NCBI GenBank assembly: GCA_023954795.1
Contig: JAGSHA010000151.1
Span: 1 to 7,478 of the forward strand
Direction of reading: 5' to 3'
Length of the DNA stretch: 7,478 nt
Source of the DNA: Oceanospirillaceae bacterium
GTDB lineage: Bacteria > Pseudomonadota > Gammaproteobacteria > Pseudomonadales > Balneatricaceae
The position numbers were made by a program, and so were the translations under genes. The number at the start of each line of letters is the position of its first letter. The stretch's first letter is position 1. This document shows, one piece after another, positions 6,566 through 7,478 of the stretch. Under the pieces are notes generated by a model. It saw nothing but the letters and a program-made list of their open reading frames with translations, did not search any database and was not told the origin of the DNA.

Positions 6566-6663
6566 TACATCAACTGTTCGAATAATGAAATCCAATTACA
6601 GCATCTAATCATATTATCTACAACGTAATAGACTGCTTAGCATTACTTAGGAGTAATTATGTT
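6566..6663. promoter_or_regulatory. Shared divergent control region of the LysR-type regulator and LysE-type exporter
   Basis: These 98 AT-rich bases must hold promoters for both genes. Two LysR-box-like sites (T-N11-A with partial dyad) are visible: TTC-N7-GAA at 6577-6589, and a T...A pair spanning 6604-6616 around the palindrome TAAT-CAT-ATTA (6606-6616). A direct repeat CTTAG-N5-CTTAG lies at 6636-6650, just before the exporter. TATTAT (6612-6617) is a possible -10 for the exporter but lacks a good -35, which would fit activator dependence. Confidence 0.4.
6649..6653 (+). promoter_or_regulatory. Ribosome binding site of the LysE-type gene
   Basis: AGGAG lies 10 bases before the ATG at 6664. 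An ATG at 6659 is out of frame and runs into a stop within a few codons, so 6664 is the real start. Confidence 0.7.
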
Positions 6664-7260
6664 ATGTCTGTCATTTTAGCTATGTGTTTGTTTTCCCTAT
6701 CCATGTCGATATCCCCCGGTCCGGTTAACCTGATTACGCTGTCGACCGGCGTAAACCATGGCTTTCGGAACGCAATGCCGTTTGTCAGCGGTGCAACGGT
6801 GGGGTTTACCCTGCTGTTATTAATGGTTGGGCTGGGTATAGGTCGCATCGCGGCTCAGAATCAAGAGCTGATGATCATATTGGGTTACCTCGGTGCCGGC
6901 TTTATCTGCTACATGGGCTATAAAGTCGCGACAGCTAATCCGGATATCGAGATCGCCAACGATACACGTCCTACCTTCCTTCAGGGGGTACTGCTTCAAT
7001 GGCTTAACCCAAAAGCCTGGATAGCCTGTCTTTCAGGTGTCACAGCGTTCAATCTTGCTGATGCTTCCAGCTTGCTCTATGTATTTGTTGGACTGTATTT
7101 TGTGATCTGCTACCTATGTGTGAGTAGCTGGGCGCTAGTGGGAGACCGGATCAGTACGCTTCTGGCTGAACGCTCAAACCTGCGGGTATTCAACAGAGTC
7201 ATGGGGACGATATTGATCTTCGTTGCGATCTATCTGCTGTACTTGCAACACTCTGGTTGA
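6664..7260 (+). CDS. LysE/RhtB-family amino-acid exporter
   Basis: This inner-membrane protein of 198 residues is slightly shorter than the usual 200-210. It has about six hydrophobic segments (near 1-22, 38-60, 69-88, 108-128, 136-160 and 178-194). Family signatures are present: SPGPVNL (17-23) at the end of the first helix, the G-rich GATVGF (43-48), and LQWLNPKAWI (111-120) before the fourth segment. Members export amino acids or related compounds using the proton gradient; the substrate here is unknown. The divergent LysR-type gene is the likely regulator, comparable to the known lysE-lysG pairing in Corynebacterium. It converges on the GNAT gene with only 27 bp between stop codons and no clear terminator. 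Confidence 0.92.
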   Translation: MSVILAMCLFSLSMSISPGPVNLITLSTGVNHGFRNAMPFVSGATVGFTLLLLMVGLGIGRIAAQNQELMIILGYLGAGFICYMGYKVATANPDIEIANDTRPTFLQGVLLQWLNPKAWIACLSGVTAFNLADASSLLYVFVGLYFVICYLCVSSWALVGDRISTLLAERSNLRVFNRVMGTILIFVAIYLLYLQHSG

Positions 7261-7287
7261 GGTCAGCTTATTTATAGGCGCATGATA

Positions 7288-7478
7288 TTATGACGGGTGA
7301 CGATATATGTGCCATAACCCGCCCCGGAAACTCACTTCCTTTTCAAACACCGCACCGACAGCATTTGCCAGCTGAATAGATGCCTGATTCTCCGAATGGA
7401 CGAAGCTAATAAGCCTCACATCAGGCATACATTCACGCCCTGCTTGCTGGACTGCCCGGGCAGCTTCACTGGCATAAC
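7288..7478 (-). CDS. GNAT-family N-acetyltransferase, C-terminal part (5' partial)
   Basis: The reading frame runs from the right edge to a TAA read at 7290-7288, giving 62 complete codons. The visible part begins YASEAARAVQQAGRE, matching the helix after the acetyl-CoA pyrophosphate-binding loop in GNAT enzymes, and continues with LISFVHSENQASIQLANAVGAVFE, the C-terminal GNAT motif in which the N and S of ENxAS are characteristic. It ends in IYRHPS, typical of the RimJ/RimL-like group. The acetyl acceptor cannot be told from this fragment. The start lies outside the window. It is convergent with the exporter gene. Confidence 0.85.
   Translation of the reverse strand, partial: YASEAARAVQQAGRECMPDVRLISFVHSENQASIQLANAVGAVFEKEVSFRGGLWHIYRHPS

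Overview
The window looks like chromosomal DNA of a Gram-negative gammaproteobacterium. The gene order, the strong E. coli-like similarity of the PaaA-E proteins and the moderate GC content suggest a marine aerobic heterotroph, perhaps of the Oceanospirillaceae type. That placement is inference; no rRNA or other taxonomic marker is present.

Left part (1-4101): phenylacetate degradation. The window opens in the last 52 codons of paaK (phenylacetate-CoA ligase), closed by a hairpin terminator. A 214-bp gap with probable promoter and operator elements leads into a compact operon, paaA-paaB-paaC-paaD-paaE, with gaps of 7 to 23 bp. A strong 12-bp-stem hairpin follows it. PaaK makes phenylacetyl-CoA. 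PaaA (diiron oxygenase subunit), PaaC (structural partner) and PaaB (bridging subunit) form the epoxidase, PaaE (FAD/NAD(P)H/2Fe-2S reductase) supplies electrons, and PaaD is the Fe-S maturation-type accessory protein. The product is 1,2-epoxyphenylacetyl-CoA. The later pathway genes (paaG, paaZ, paaJ, paaF, paaH) and a recognisable paaX/paaR regulator are not in the window.

Middle part (4102-5680): a single LuxR/NarL-type regulator on the + strand. Its receiver domain keeps the phospho-acceptor Asp but has changes at other conserved switch positions. Convergent to it is an uncharacterised membrane-anchored protein on the - strand, with a WH/HH-containing GRDP-like core and a Cys/Gly/Ser/Asp-rich C-terminal tail. 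A hairpin lies between their 3' ends.

Right part (5681-7478): a LysR-family regulator (- strand) divergent from a LysE/RhtB-family amino-acid exporter (+ strand), a common regulator/exporter arrangement. Last comes the C-terminal part of a GNAT acetyltransferase (- strand) that runs off the window end.

There is no gene-free stretch longer than 300 bp. I saw no tRNA, rRNA, CRISPR array, insertion sequence or prophage feature. Most of the window is ordinary. The least explained items are the GRDP-like protein with its Cys/Gly tail, the atypical response regulator next to the paa operon, and the inverted repeat in the paaA leader.
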